The notes beneath the pieces were generated by a model that was not told the origin of the DNA, did not search any database, and saw nothing but the letters and a program-made list of their open reading frames with translations. A program made the translations under genes and the position numbers. From positions 18,029,672-18,093,671 of the forward strand of contig JAOANR010000002.1 of assembly GCA_030278955.1 (NCBI GenBank): a DNA stretch of 64,000 nt, written 5' to 3'. The stretch's first letter is position 1. Every line of letters starts with the position of its first letter. Below are positions 12,934 to 24,234 of this stretch, piece after piece. The DNA is from Hygrophila difformis (Eukaryota > Streptophyta > Magnoliopsida > Lamiales > Acanthaceae).

Positions 12934-13640
12934 GGTCCCGTTAGTGTTAACGTCAACTTTAACGTTTCTACGCGATGTCTGCCAGTAAATGAGCCAATTA
13001 GTTTGATAATAAAGAGATATATATATATCTATATGTATGCATGTATCAATACAGAAATGTTACACATCCAGTAAGTATAATTCTAACTTTTTGAATTTTC
13101 ATATCACACTCTTTTTTTTCTTCTTCTTTTTTTTTTTTTTAATACACCCAACAGTTCGGAAAAGGATTTGATTGTTACTCCAGATAACTAAAGTTGTAAC
13201 CCAGTCCATTATATATATATATATATATATATATGTTTATATATAGTGATGCTATTATTGTAGGGACAACCATTTTCACATGAATTCTCAAACTAACGGT
13301 AATACTACTTAATTTATCATAACTGAATAAATAGACGAACCCATTGTTTAATTAGCTATAGACCAGATATGTTATTTAAAAAAAAAAAGATAAGGTAGGC
13401 TATCAATTAAATTATACATTTCTTACGTAAAACAAACTTTACCAATAATATTATGTAGATTACCATTAACTTACTAATAATATATTTATTACATTATACA
13501 AAAGGAAAGCACATCAAAATTCGTCAGTCTAATACATCTACCCTGCCGAGACTGACATATATCTAGTCAAGCTTCATAACCTATAAACTATACATACAAG
13601 TACAATAAGGTTTTCTAACGACTTCTTCTATTTTTTTTTT
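12934..13640 (-). other. Element A: non-coding stretch upstream of gag
   Basis: AT-rich with no credible frame. Contains short AT runs (13017-13028), T tracts (13110-13140) and an AT microsatellite at about 13211-13233. It separates the small zinc-knuckle ORF from gag and may act as leader for gag translation, but I see no motif that shows this. Confidence 0.5.
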
Positions 13641-13970
13641 CTAGTCATAAACTTTCTTAGTACGACAGTTCTTGATGGTATGTCCCTTCTTCCCACACCG
13701 GAAGCATTCTCCATAATTAGGGCAGCGCCACGTTAAATGCTCCCATCCACATTCGATGCAAGGTGCTGGTTCAAGTCTCTTATTTGGATATTTCTTTTCC
13801 TGGACCAAAACTTCATTCCTAGCACGGAGAGAGTCAAGTTGTATTTCCTGCTCTAGGGCCATTTTTTCAAAATAAGTTGTCATACTCTTGAGCTCCCTTA
13901 TCTCATTGTCCTTTCGAGCAATCTCCTCATTCTTCCACCTTATAAAGTCTCTTTCAGTATTAAATGACAA
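13641..13970 (-). CDS. Element A accessory ORF: coiled coil plus zinc knuckle
   Basis: 109 residues lying between the coiled-coil ORF and gag. Residues 1-60 are charged and heptad-like (RWKNEEIARKDNEIRELKS). The C-terminal third has CIECGWEHLTWRC and then a clear CCHC knuckle, CFRCGKKGHTIKNC. It resembles the gag C-terminus of this element in its paired Cys motifs but has no capsid core. Possibly a duplicated nucleocapsid module, or one exon of a longer leader protein together with 14307-15020. It is not part of the standard Gypsy gene set, and its function is unknown. Confidence 0.55.
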   Translation of the reverse strand: MSFNTERDFIRWKNEEIARKDNEIRELKSMTTYFEKMALEQEIQLDSLRARNEVLVQEKKYPNKRLEPAPCIECGWEHLTWRCPNYGECFRCGKKGHTIKNCRTKKVYD

Positions 13971-14306
13971 TTCAGGTCCTTGATCTCGGCTTCCATTTGG
14001 GTCCTTTCATCCATCACTTCCTTTCCTTTTTCCATTTGATAGGTCATCTGCATAGGGTACTTAAATAATACTTAGTATTCAGAAAATAAATAAATAAGTA
14101 AATAAATAGATAAACTTGGATAATAATACTAAATAACCAAAAATACAATACCCACTATATTTTACACTATAGTTACAACAAAAGTTACAGCAAAAGTTAT
14201 TATTTTACAGCAAAAGTTACAAAGATTAATAATTTACACTATAGTTTAGCTTCTAGGAAAATTGGGTTATCCTAATACATATGGCCGCGCTATAAGGGAT
14301 ATAAAC

Positions 14307-15020
14307 CTAACGGGGACTACGACTACGGTGGCGTACTACCGGCTCCTCTTCCTCCTCTATCGGGTCTTCCTCCTCTTCCTCTTCCTCTTCCTCCTCCTCT
14401 TCTTCCTCCGAATCATCTATGCGATCACCCCAAATTATTCTGGATGGCCTTGCCTGACTAGTAGGATCCATAGGCACATCGACAAAGTTGTCCGGATTAC
14501 TTGAAGTAGCTGGAATGTAATAATTTTCCATAGTTGTACAAACATTGGCAGGCTGGCGAGTCCTGGGTCTCCAGTGAGTACGGAGATACCGTATCTCATT
14601 CCGCATTGCCATCAAGTCTCGTTCCTGTCTCTTCACTTGACAATCCAAGAGGGCTATCCTTGCAGCATCATCTTCTTTTTTAGTATTCAGACTACCTTGA
14701 GCTTGTATACTGATGGCTAACTGATTTTTAGTTTCAGCTAACTCTGCTTCCAGTTGGGAAATCCTTGCTTTCAAACTAGCATTTTCTCTCTCCACCCCTC
14801 TTCTTACATCCTCTTCGGTTTCTAGCTTCCTACGAAGAGACTGCTCACCGGCTACCTGTGATTTTACTACGGTAATAACACGCTCCCGCTGCCTTTCAAC
14901 TTCCTTTTCACTTTTCTCAATTTTCTCAAGGTATTGCCTCTGTCGTTCATTCAGCCTTATCACTTCACCGACAAGATCAGGAACAGTCGCTCGAATCCTA
15001 GCGTTAATATTAGCTGCCAC
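14307..15020 (-). CDS. Element A accessory ORF: long coiled coil with acidic tail
   Basis: 237 residues beginning MAANINARIRATVPDLVGEV, 203 bases inside the 5' LTR. Residues 20-145 form a strong predicted coiled coil (LNERQRQYLEKIEKSEKEVE; ENASLKARISQLEAELAET). Residues about 200-228 are a run of Glu, and the end is RHRSRSPR. There is no gag or pol motif. Element B has a similar ORF in the same place (23405-23800), including an acidic patch with DPIE. Being the first ORF after the primer site, it is well placed for translation from genomic RNA. Role unknown; multimerisation or RNA/chromatin contact is a guess. Confidence 0.6.
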   Translation of the reverse strand: MAANINARIRATVPDLVGEVIRLNERQRQYLEKIEKSEKEVERQRERVITVVKSQVAGEQSLRRKLETEEDVRRGVERENASLKARISQLEAELAETKNQLAISIQAQGSLNTKKEDDAARIALLDCQVKRQERDLMAMRNEIRYLRTHWRPRTRQPANVCTTMENYYIPATSSNPDNFVDVPMDPTSQARPSRIIWGDRIDDSEEEEEEEEEEEEEEDPIEEEEEPVVRHRSRSPR

Positions 15021-15208
15021 CTAACATTTCAAAAATTCCATATAATTATTAACCCAATAAACACAGTACAGATTGTGCCTACTGCAAGTGCATTGTGTCC
15101 CATCCCCAAGATTTTCTTTAATTACAAGAGACATATGTATTTAAAAAAAAATTCTAAAGCAATTTAGACTAAAAAAATTAATTTGACTTAAAAGAAGAAT
15201 TGACTCAT

Positions 15209-15220
15209 GCTCTGATACCA
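15209..15220 (-). other. Primer binding site of element A (initiator Met-tRNA)
   Basis: Minus-strand TGGTATCAGAGC follows the 5' LTR end after a 3-base gap. This is the standard complement to the 3' end of plant initiator Met-tRNA and fixes the element's orientation. Confidence 0.9.
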
Positions 15221-15223
15221 ACC

Positions 15224-17464
15224 TGTAACACCCCCATTTTCCCACTTAAAATTTCAGCGGAAGATACCAATGGGAAATCCAGGGTTGTTACCGCCACACT
15301 CCTAATTAAGCTTGCTTTGGCCTTGCCTTGGCTTACTTAATTAGAAAGTGCTAAGGCTAATTTAAAATCTGAATATAAACATACTTTAAATAATTTAAAG
15401 TTTAATAAAAATATACTTTATTACAAAAGTAGTAGATTTTTGACGACTAAGGCCCGTCGTCCCCAAAACAAGTTTCATTTGCATTATGATAAAAGTTTAA
15501 AACTAACTTAAAATATAACAGATTTTTAGCAAAATATGACGGCTAAGGCTCGCCGTCCCCAAAACATATTTTCTTTACAAAAGTTTTAAACTAACTGATC
15601 GCAAAAGCAAAAGTGGTAGTAGTTCCCAAGCCCGTGCTCGTGACTTCTAATGTGGTCCATGCATATCCAATCCTGGATGGGAAAATAAATAGGGTAATCA
15701 GCACACCGGCTGAGCAAGTAAATTTTTATCCCTTGGATACAAAAATAATTAAAATATTACTGAAACAGTAAATGGCATGTCAAACCGTTAAACTGATCAA
15801 TCCACATGTAACTCGACTATGATGCCTACACCCGGGGTATCTCATAGGACCTAACATGCTCACATAGTGACCGAAGTCAAACTATGGTATACAAGGCTGG
15901 CCCTCCCTTGCATCTAGAAAACTGATTGTGAGACCCTTGGCCCAAACACAATCCTCTTCATAGGGATCCCTTGGATAGCCCATAAAATAACTCACGACGA
16001 TATCCACATCTGGGTATATCTCGCGTAATAATAACACAATAATTCAAATGCCATACACTGAAAATTTCATTTTTCACATGCATGGCCTAGCCCAAAAATA
16101 ATTAAACACATAATGGGACATTACCTCTGCATAAAACAGTTGCATGAATAAACCCTAAAATTATTAAAACACAAAGCGATTTAAACATGCGAAAATATTC
16201 TGAGATCAAAACCCGCAGAATAAAAATCTACTTATAATTTTTTTCTAACGTTGCTCTGATGTTTAACGCTTCTGCCTGTTGTTACAACCTCTCAACCATC
16301 ACAGAACAATATTAATTTCTTTTGTTCGGTACTTATTCCTTTAATTCCTCGTACCTCAGTGTAAAGGCAGTACGTAGGTTTATTATACTAATTTTTTTTC
16401 ATTAGTCAGCTTATAGACGTACCAGCTCAACATGGCCACTGAGCTTCTCCTGTGGACAGATCACAGACAAATCACATTTAAGCACCCTCCTCAGCATAGC
16501 TACATGTAGCTATAATAATTAGGGCTATTACTAGGCTTTAGTCACGTCTATCCATCTGTAATGTATTTATCTACTAAGTCTCTCAGTATTGTTATTTTAT
16601 TTCATACTTTTCGTTCATTTATCTGTTTGCCAATTATCCACTCTTATGTTAAGGGTATAACCAATTTATTTGTTTTATTCTTACGTGATGTGCATTAGTG
16701 TAGGTAATTGCAATTGTCTCTCATTCTTCTTATTATTATTAATTTATACTATACTTTCCAAATTTTTTTGATATCAAATTGTTGTCTCCATGATAGCTTA
16801 CGTGGCTAGCAATATTCTTTTGATTGATTTATTACTTCAAAATCCTTTATAGTCATATTAATTTATATACATAGGGTAGAAACGTTTATCCATATGTTAA
16901 GTAGCTGTTGTATTTATCTGCTCCGGCTATACATATATATGTGTGTGAGCTGAATTGGTCCCTTGCATAATTATCTCAATTTAGCTGTTTCGGTTCATTG
17001 AATCATTTACATTTTTTTTAAATATATATATATATATATATATTGTAGATTATGAGGTTCGAACTTAAAATCTATGGAACATGAGTCTAATACTACTACC
17101 ACAAGATATTGGTGATTTTATGTTTAATAATAAAAATTGACTAAACTTATTATAAATCTTGTTAGAAAAATAATGCCTAACTAATACTTTTATCAAATAA
17201 ATACTTTACAGATTCTTAAATAAAAATAGTCTATTTATCAATACCTATTTCTATTATTTTCCATTTGGAAAACAATTATACATCATTCAATGTTTTCCCT
17301 TGAAAAATATATTTCTCTATTAATTAAATTATTTTCCAAAGGAAAATAATTAATTCTCTTTCACATAATCTTTATCCGGGAAAATATTACTCTATTTCCC
17401 ATTCAATTTAAGAAATAATATAATTTAAAATATTATCAATATGATAACTTTTAAGGGTATTACA
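15224..17464 (-). mobile_element. 5' LTR of element A
   Basis: Begins TGTAACACCCCCA and ends AAGGGTATTACA; matches 6056-8304 with a few substitutions and an 11-bp deletion near 16357. An AT microsatellite lies at about 17022-17042. The LTR holds the promoter and polyadenylation signals of the element, but I could not place the TATA box with confidence. Confidence 0.93.
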
Positions 17465-17789
17465 GCGCGGCTCTCGCTAGGGCTACGTCATGGTCCAGGC
17501 CGAGGGATCCGTCGGGCCTTTTCTCCTCTCTTTCGGGTTTCTAACCTCCTACGTTTTCAGGCTCGATTTTTCGGGTCTTCCTCGGATTAAGATTCCTATC
17601 TTAAGTTTCATTTCGTCTCTAATTTTTCATGTTGAAATCTTAAATCCTACGAGTTAGGATTTGTCGGCTTCGAATTCGTCGTCTTTTGACTCCCGTGCAT
17701 TTCCGACTTCACGGGTTCTTGGAATCAAAATTTCCTTTGCTCTTCGGATTTAGTTCCATTTTCTATTATTAAAAGTCTCGGGTATTACA

Positions 17790-18105
17790 GTCTACCCTCC
17801 TTAAGAATCAATTTCGTCCTCGAAGTTGCGCTTTAGCTTCTCGCGAGCTCGGAACTAAGGTCCTTTCTATATTGTGATATTGTGTTATTGTTTGGTTGTG
17901 TGATCGTATTATTGTGTTCTATTGTTTGATATTCTTTGTGTTATTTTATTGTATTGTTTGACTGAACCCAGAATTGAAATTTCCAAGTTGCCTACGTACC
18001 CTGTGAAGGGATCAAGTCATTACGTAGTTCAAAACAATTCGATTTTGTTTATTTGGGATACAAAAATATTCGGGTCGTTACATCCTCCCCCCCTTAAGAT
18101 TACAG
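17790..18105 (-). other. Element B: 3' untranslated region with two PPT-like tracts
   Basis: Just after the pol stop, minus-strand TTAAGGGGGGGAGGATGTAAC looks like a PPT joined to an LTR start, but no LTR follows. The functional PPT, AAGGAGGGTAGAC, lies at 17790-17803 beside the real LTR. The sequence between is AT-rich and shared with element E (58330-58560). Confidence 0.65.
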
Positions 18106-21100
18106 TTATGTCCCCATAACCGTGGTTGCATTGTCTTGGAAAAGGGTCGGGTAACGCTCCCTCATGTCTGCTTCTAACTCCCATGTTGTCATTTCACTTT
18201 CATGGTTCGACCAAAGAACCTTAACCATCCTCACGGTCTTATTTCTTGTTACTCTCTCCTTAACATCGAGTATTCGTACCGGGATTTCCTCGTAGCTCAA
18301 ATCATCATCCAGTTCAATTCCTTCCGGTTGAAGTACATGTGTTAGGTCGTGCACATATTTCTTCAATTGGGATACGTGGAACACATTGTGCACTCGTGCC
18401 AGTGGTGGCGGTAAGGCTAGTCGGTATGCTAGATTACCGACTCTTTCTAGAATCTCATAAGGTCCTATATATCGAGGACTTAGCTTTCCCCGTTTGCCAA
18501 AGCGCATCACCCCCTTCATCGGTGATATCTTTAGCATGACCTTGTCTCTAACTTGAAATTCTAGGTCGTGCTGTCTCACATCGGCATAACTTTTCTGTCG
18601 GTCTGGTGCCGCTTTCATCTTCCCTTGAATGATCTTAATTTGTTGAGCCATATCCTCGACAAGTTGTGGTCCTACTACCACTGCCTTATCATTCTCTTCC
18701 CAACTTAGCGGACTTCGGCACTCCCGTCCATACAGTGCTTCGAACGGTGCCATGCCAGTGCTAGCATGGTAGCTATTGTTGTAGGAAAATTCAATTAATA
18801 GTAAGTGATTTTTCCAACTACCCTTAAACTCTAGGACACACGCTCTCAGCATGTCCTCTAATGTTTAGACCGTTCTCTCCGTCTGTCCATCCGTCATCAG
18901 GTGGAATGCGGTACTCATCTTAATCTGCGTACCGAGTGCTTCTTACAGTGTAGTCCAAAAGTGAGAGACAAACCTACTGTCTCTATCGGTGATAATGTCA
19001 TGTGGTACCCCATGTCGTCGTACCACATTGTCAATATACGCTCTTACTAATTGGTCCATGGTCCAAGTGTCCTTCATTGGAATAAATATGGCCGTCTTTG
19101 TTAGCCTATCGATAATCACCAATATCTTATTCGTCCCTTTAGGTGATCGCGGTAATCCCGAAACAAAATCCATCGAGATATTATCCCATTTCCAACTCGG
19201 GATTTCCAATTGTTGCATCAGTCCTAGGGTTTTTGTCGTACAGCTTTGACCTTTTGGCACGTAAGGCATCTTGCCACAAACTCTGCTACTTCTCTCTTCA
19301 TATTCGGCCACCAGTAGTTCTTCTTCAAGTACTTATAAAGCTTGTCTCATCCGGGGTGAACCGCATATGGTGTGTTATGTCCTTCCTCCCTCAATCTTTG
19401 CTTCAACTTGCCGCACCTCTGGGGCACGCACCATCGTCCCTTGAAACGAACGCTTCCATTCTCATGGATAGCAAATCCTATTGCCTTGTCATCGGCAATG
19501 CTCTTTTTGATCTTTTCCATCTCCACATCGTCCGGTTGGGCGAGTCTTATTTCATCAATTATGGTAGACCCTATTATCACTGCGTTGACCACTTCGTTCA
19601 CTGTGCCGGAATGCACAAGTTCTAACTCAACCTTGCCAAGTCCCTATACAACTCGGGCGGTATCACAAGTGAATTCGCCACGTGTTGGGTCTTCCGACTT
19701 AAGGCGTCAGCTACCACGTTGGCCTTTCCTTCATGGTAGGAAATCTCTAAATCATAGTCCTTGATTAGTTCCAACCACCTTCATTGCCTCAGATTCAACT
19801 CCTTTTGAGTGAATATGTATTTGAGGCTCTTGTGGTCAGTGAACATCCGACACTTTCGCCCATAGAGATAGTGTCTCCATATTTTTAAAGCGAATACGAC
19901 TGCCACCAACTCCAAGTCGTGTGTCGGGTAATTCGCTTCATGGGGTTTCAATTGACGCGATGCGTATGCAATGACTCTCGAGTCTTGCATCAAAACGCAC
20001 CCTAGACCTTCCTTCAAAGCGTCACTGTAAACCTCGAAATCACCATTCTCAGATGGTAGTCCTAACATGGGTGTAGCGGTGAGTCGTTTCTTTAGCTCTT
20101 GAAACGCGGACTCACACTCACTAGTCCACTCGTATTTCACTCCCTTCTTCAGTAGCTGAGTTAAGGGTCGTGCAATTTTCGAGAGGTCTTTCACGAATCG
20201 CCTATAATACCCAGCTAGTCCAAGAAAACTCCTTATCTCAGTTGGACTCGTCGGCGATATCCACTCGGTTATCACCGAAACCTTTGCCGGATCTATTGAA
20301 ACTCCAATGGCGGTTACTGTGTGTCCAAGGAATGCTACTTCCTTCAACCAAAATTCGCATTTGGACAACTTCCCATAGAGTTGATTCTTGCGCAAAATCC
20401 CTAACACTTGATGCAAATGTTGGGAATGCTCTTCCTCGCTCTTCGAGTAGGTCAGGATGTCGTCGATGAACCACGATGCATTGATCTACAACTCTGTAAA
20501 GACATTGTTCATGAGATTCATGAACATTGTCGGCGCATTTGTTAATCCAAAGGATAGCACTGTGAACTCGTAGTGTCCATACCGAGTTCGAAACGCTGTC
20601 TTCGGGATATCCTTCTCGGCGATCCTCAGTTGATGATAACCAGATCGCAAGTCGATCTTCGAGAACACTGAAGCTCCCTTAAACTGGTCAAATAAGTCCT
20701 CGATCCTCGGTAGCGGATACTTGTTCTTGACGGTTACTTGGTTGAGACCTCTATAGTCGATGCAAAGACGTAGTCCTCAGTCCTTCTTCTTAACGAATAA
20801 GACCGGTGCTCCCCATGGAGACATACTCTGTCTTATATATCCTTTCTCCAGCAATTCTTCGAGTTGCTCCTTCAACTCTTTCATCTCCAGTGGTGCCATG
20901 CGGTAAGGAGCCTTGGAAACAGGTTCCGTTTCCGGAATGAGATCTATGGTGTATTCGAGATCTCTCTCAGGTGGCATACCCGGGATGTCTTGGGGAAACA
21001 CATTCAGGTACTCTCTTACCACTGGGATATTGTCAACCTTGTCCTCTTTCGCTTTCAGGTTGTGAACGTAGCATGCATACAACGCGTATCCCTTACGCAT
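18106..21100 (-). pseudogene. Element B: pol remnant (RT, RNase H, integrase)
   Basis: Fragments in order on the minus strand: RT N-terminus (21100-20777, PYRMAPLEMKELKEQLEELL), RT core (20668-20486, [20 protein letters not shown]), RT thumb and RNase H (20416-19781, [15 protein letters not shown] and [10 protein letters not shown]), integrase zinc region (19616-19347), integrase core (19311-18943, MDFVSGLP and TDRDSRF), and integrase C-terminus with chromodomain-like tail (18852-18106, IRMVKVLW-like VRMVKVLWSNHESEMTTWEL). Stops and shifts separate the pieces, including a TGA at the KKKD position before the RT core and disruption around the RT FIDD motif. Clearly the same family as element A, and more decayed. 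Confidence 0.88.
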
Positions 21101-21305
21101 TAAGCTACATAACTTGGGAGCGTTAACAATCTTGTTATGCCTCTTAGGGGGTTGAGAGTAAAAGATAACTCTTTTCCCCCCTACTCTTTGACAGAGTGAC
21201 CTTCTGTTTTTGGCATTCGATCACTGCTTTATACCGGGTCAACCAGTCCATACCCAATATAACGTCAAAGTCCCTTAGGTTAAATTCTACCAAGTTCGCG
21301 AAGAA

Positions 21306-22799
21306 TTATACGTTCTTGATAACTATCGGAATTCCATTATAACATTTAGAGCATGATACTACTTCTCCTGAAGGTAGTTGAATTCCTAAACTAATTATCT
21401 CGCAATTAGGTAGATCTAACTCAGGCAAAACTAGTGATGTTATAATAGAACAACTAGCTCCTGAGTCAAACAAAACTTTAAGAGGTACGCTTAAAACGTG
21501 AAATATACCTGCCATCACGTCACCTTGCTCAGGTACGCCAGCTTGGTTTATCACATTGAGTCATCCCATAGGGCGTCCTTGGTTGCCCTGTTGATTTGGC
21601 TGGTTATTCGGGTTCGGGTTCTACGGAGGGCACTGGTTCTGGTTGGGGTTCGAATTTTGAGGGGGCCGGAATCCCTGATTGTTGCCATCCCGACCGTTTT
21701 GATTACGATTTTGCGCTGGTCCCACAACCAAGTCCTCCCTTTTGGTGATGTTCTCAACGCGAGTGCGACACTCACGCCTCTGATGACCAAGCCGACCACA
21801 TCGGAAACAAGCACTCGGCGGAGGGCATCCCCTCGTTAGATGGGGTCTGCCACACCTTGGGCATGGTGGTATAGGGCCTCCTTGATTATAGACACTCCCA
21901 TTGTTCCCTCCGTTGTTTGCCTGCTGGGGTCTATTTGGCCCTCCCCGATAATCATTCCTCCTTGGATTGTTCTCGTTCCTATTGTCCCTAACCTTCTTGT
22001 CTTGGGGACCTCGACTGGGCTCCCCGCTCACTCTCCTCTTCAGCTGTTGCACGCGTGCCACTGCCACGGCACGATCATAGACTGCCTGCAGGTCAGGGTA
22101 GTGTACTCCTGTGATCACTTCCCTGATGGCCAGATTTAATCCCATCTCAAACTTTTGGGGTTTTTCTATGTCAGTGGGTACCAACCTTGGCGCAAATCGC
22201 ACCAATTCCTTAAATCAAGTATAGTACTCTTGGACAGTCTGACCTCCTTGTTTTAAGGACAGGAACTCCTCATACATTGCGGCCTTGGTATTCAGGGGGT
22301 AGAAGCGATCCCTGAGTAGTTCCATGAATTCGTTCCACGAGTAGGGCTCATCTCTTTCATCCAATTTCCCTTGGGTAGTGCGCCACCATTCATCCGCTTT
22401 TCCTCTGAGATAGTACGATGCCAAGTGTACCTTTTCTCCGCCCGGGCATCTCACTGCATTTAGTAGCTTTTCGAATGTTCGGATCCATTCTTCAAGCTTA
22501 GCCGGATCCTCTTCTCCGGCGTCATGCGGCGGATGATATGGGTTTACCATGGCTAGGTAATTTATGCGGGCTTCCGGCGGAGGTACCGCCGCAGCCTGCC
22601 CTTGGCTAACTTGTGCATTGCCTATGACGACTAACAGCTCTTCGGTGTTCCTTAGTCGGCCATCCACATTAGGCATCTGGGCTGCAGGCTCTTCCTGCGC
22701 ATGCACGCCCTCATTTGCTAGCGGTATGTCAGGTTTTCTTGGTGTCTCATTGGTGTTAGCGGGAGTGGGTTGGTTACGCGGTCTTCCTCTCCGTGCCAT
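21306..22799 (-). pseudogene. Element B: gag and protease remnant
   Basis: One reading frame runs from 22799 to 21306 and is broken only by stop codons: TGA at 22215-22217, TAG at 21621-21623 and TGA at 21561-21563. Gag starts MARRGRPRNQPTPANTNETP and has DPAKLEEWIRTFEKLLNAV, DEWWRTTQ, and a zinc knuckle CFRCGRLGHQRREC in the 21621-22205 part. Protease has VLFDSGASCSII. Each stop lies where the related elements have Arg or Gln codons, which fits C-to-T decay. It shares about half of its gag core with element E, so it represents B's subfamily rather than A's. Confidence 0.88.
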
Positions 22800-23404
22800 T
22801 CTGTTGCAAGCACAAGAGATTAGATTTTTCTTGTAAAAGTATAATGTAGTGTTTAAAAAATGGTTTATTAAATGAAAAAGGGTGGTATTAATAGGTCTTA
22901 GTGTATTGGAACAGTGTTAGCAGAAGTTGTTTTGGAGTGGCTAACATTCACTTGTTGGAGTTTGTAAATCAATCCTCTTGGCGTAGGTTTATGCCGAGTT
23001 TTAAAGAAGATGATTAATTTTTTTTTAATGAACAGGCGACTGTTCAGGTTTTTTTTTTTTATTTTTTTTTTATTTAGGGTCAAGAGATCAGAGTTTTAGG
23101 GTTCAGGGTTTCCTTGCTTGATTACTATCTCTTTGTTATATATACATACATATATTATTTATTTATTTATTTTAGCAAATACCTTGTATGTTTGTTTGAT
23201 TGAGTCCCAACAAGGCACTAGAAAAATAATTTTAATAAAATATAAATAATAATTTAAATATACTTGTGTAATTTATAAATGCTCGTAACTTTTATTGCTC
23301 AATAGAAAACCTTTCTCGAGTACAATCATCTGAATGGGAATAGTTGTACTAGTAAAAAATAAGAGTAGTACTAACAGATATAGTGCATCAATATATCTAT
23401 AAGT
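22800..23404 (-). other. Element B: non-coding stretch between gag and accessory ORF
   Basis: AT-rich, with T/A tracts at 23017-23075 and 23140-23175. No frame is credible; the 61-residue frame at 22898-23083 is Lys-rich low complexity from the A/T tracts. It corresponds to 12934-13640 of element A in position. Confidence 0.5.
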
Positions 23405-23800
23405 CTAGAGCGAATAAGTAGGCGCATCCTCAATGGGGTCGTCTTCATCGCTCGATATGTTGATTGGGCTGGATGGCCAAGCATCGGGAATGGGTTCAGG
23501 GCTATGAGGAAATATGTCATCAGCTAGGTTGGTCAGCTCCCACCCCAAGTTCTCTACTTGCTCCTCTAGGTTATCGTTCTTGTTTTGGAGAGTAGCCACT
23601 TGAGCTTGAAGTTCAGTGACTTGGGCCTTGAGTTGGGTTATGTCATGATGATCAGCTTCCCTAAGGCGTCCCAGATGGGCCATGTTAGCTTCTAGTTGTC
23701 CTACTCGCGTCTTAAAATAATTTATATGTTGTTGAGATTCGAGATAAGCATTGGCTAATTTCATCATAAGGTTCACCATATTCGCATTTGGTTCGGCCAT
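23405..23800 (-). CDS. Element B accessory ORF: coiled coil with acidic tail
   Basis: 131 residues, MAEPNANMVNLMMKLANAYL onward. Residues about 25-95 are heptad-like (ITQLKAQVTELQAQVATLQN and NLEEQVENLGWELTNL). The tail is Pro- and Asp/Glu-rich (SSDEDDPIEDAP). It lies about 430 bases inside the 5' LTR, in the same position as the 237-residue ORF of element A, and is intact although gag-pol in this copy is not. No known domain. It may be an upstream accessory ORF typical of this Tekay-like group. Confidence 0.6.
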   Translation of the reverse strand: MAEPNANMVNLMMKLANAYLESQQHINYFKTRVGQLEANMAHLGRLREADHHDITQLKAQVTELQAQVATLQNKNDNLEEQVENLGWELTNLADDIFPHSPEPIPDAWPSSPINISSDEDDPIEDAPTYSL

Positions 23801-24234
23801 CTAGTGTCAACAAGGTAGGTTAGAGTTAGAACATGCCAAGTGTAAAGTTAAGAGATGCAAGAATTTAAATCTACATGCAAGTATGCATATGCAATCCCCC
23901 CAATAAAATTTAATTTATCCATGTGTTTAAAATAAATTTATTTCATGGATAATAATAATAAAATGTTGAGCCTCTATATTGGGCCAAAGTATTAAATCTC
24001 TGGGCTAAGAGAAATATAGGGCTAAGTAAAAAAAAAATATATATATATATTTTGGGCTAAAATTTTGTGGCTCAAAAATTTAGACTTTTATAAAATAATA
24101 AGTAAAATTACTTGGGCTAAAAACTTGGGCTTAAAAAAAATAATAATAATAGTTTAAAAAATAATGAATTTAAAAATAATGGTTTAAAAAATAATAATAC
24201 TAGCTTTAAAAATATTCCGGGCTCTGATGCAACT
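23801..24234 (-). other. Element B: leader with degraded primer binding site
   Basis: Non-coding and AT-rich. At 24220-24232, minus-strand TTGCATCAGAGCC stands where element A has TGGTATCAGAGC, so the primer was probably initiator Met-tRNA and the site has since mutated. It is followed after two bases by the LTR end. Confidence 0.7.

Larger units (their letters stand above)
6056..17464 (-). mobile_element. Element A: Tekay-like Gypsy retrotransposon
   Basis: Complete element of 11.4 kb with LTRs of 2249 and 2241 bp. By eye these differ at roughly two dozen positions plus an 11-bp indel, so it is fairly young. Minus-strand order: 5' LTR, initiator Met-tRNA primer site, a coiled-coil ORF, a zinc-knuckle ORF, gag, protease, RT, RNase H, integrase, PPT, 3' LTR. 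Four lesions break the polyprotein (near 12465, near 11484, 11113-11115, and just after residue MVKV at 8557), so it looks non-functional although long frames survive. Confidence 0.93.
3706..17789 (-). mobile_element. 3' LTR of element B, split by element A
   Basis: Starts TGTAACACCCCGG and ends GTATTACA on the plus strand (on the minus strand it begins TGTAATACCCGAG). It matches 24235-26299 plus 52833-53456 along its length. Element A interrupts it between 6055 and 17470. Short ORFs in this LTR (for example at 5473-6172) have no recognised domain and lie in a region that is also LTR in the other copy, so they are not called. Confidence 0.88.

Noticed and set aside
15209..15220. GCTCTGATACCA as part of a Met-tRNA gene
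   Set aside because: Only the 3' end is matched; it is the primer binding site of element A.
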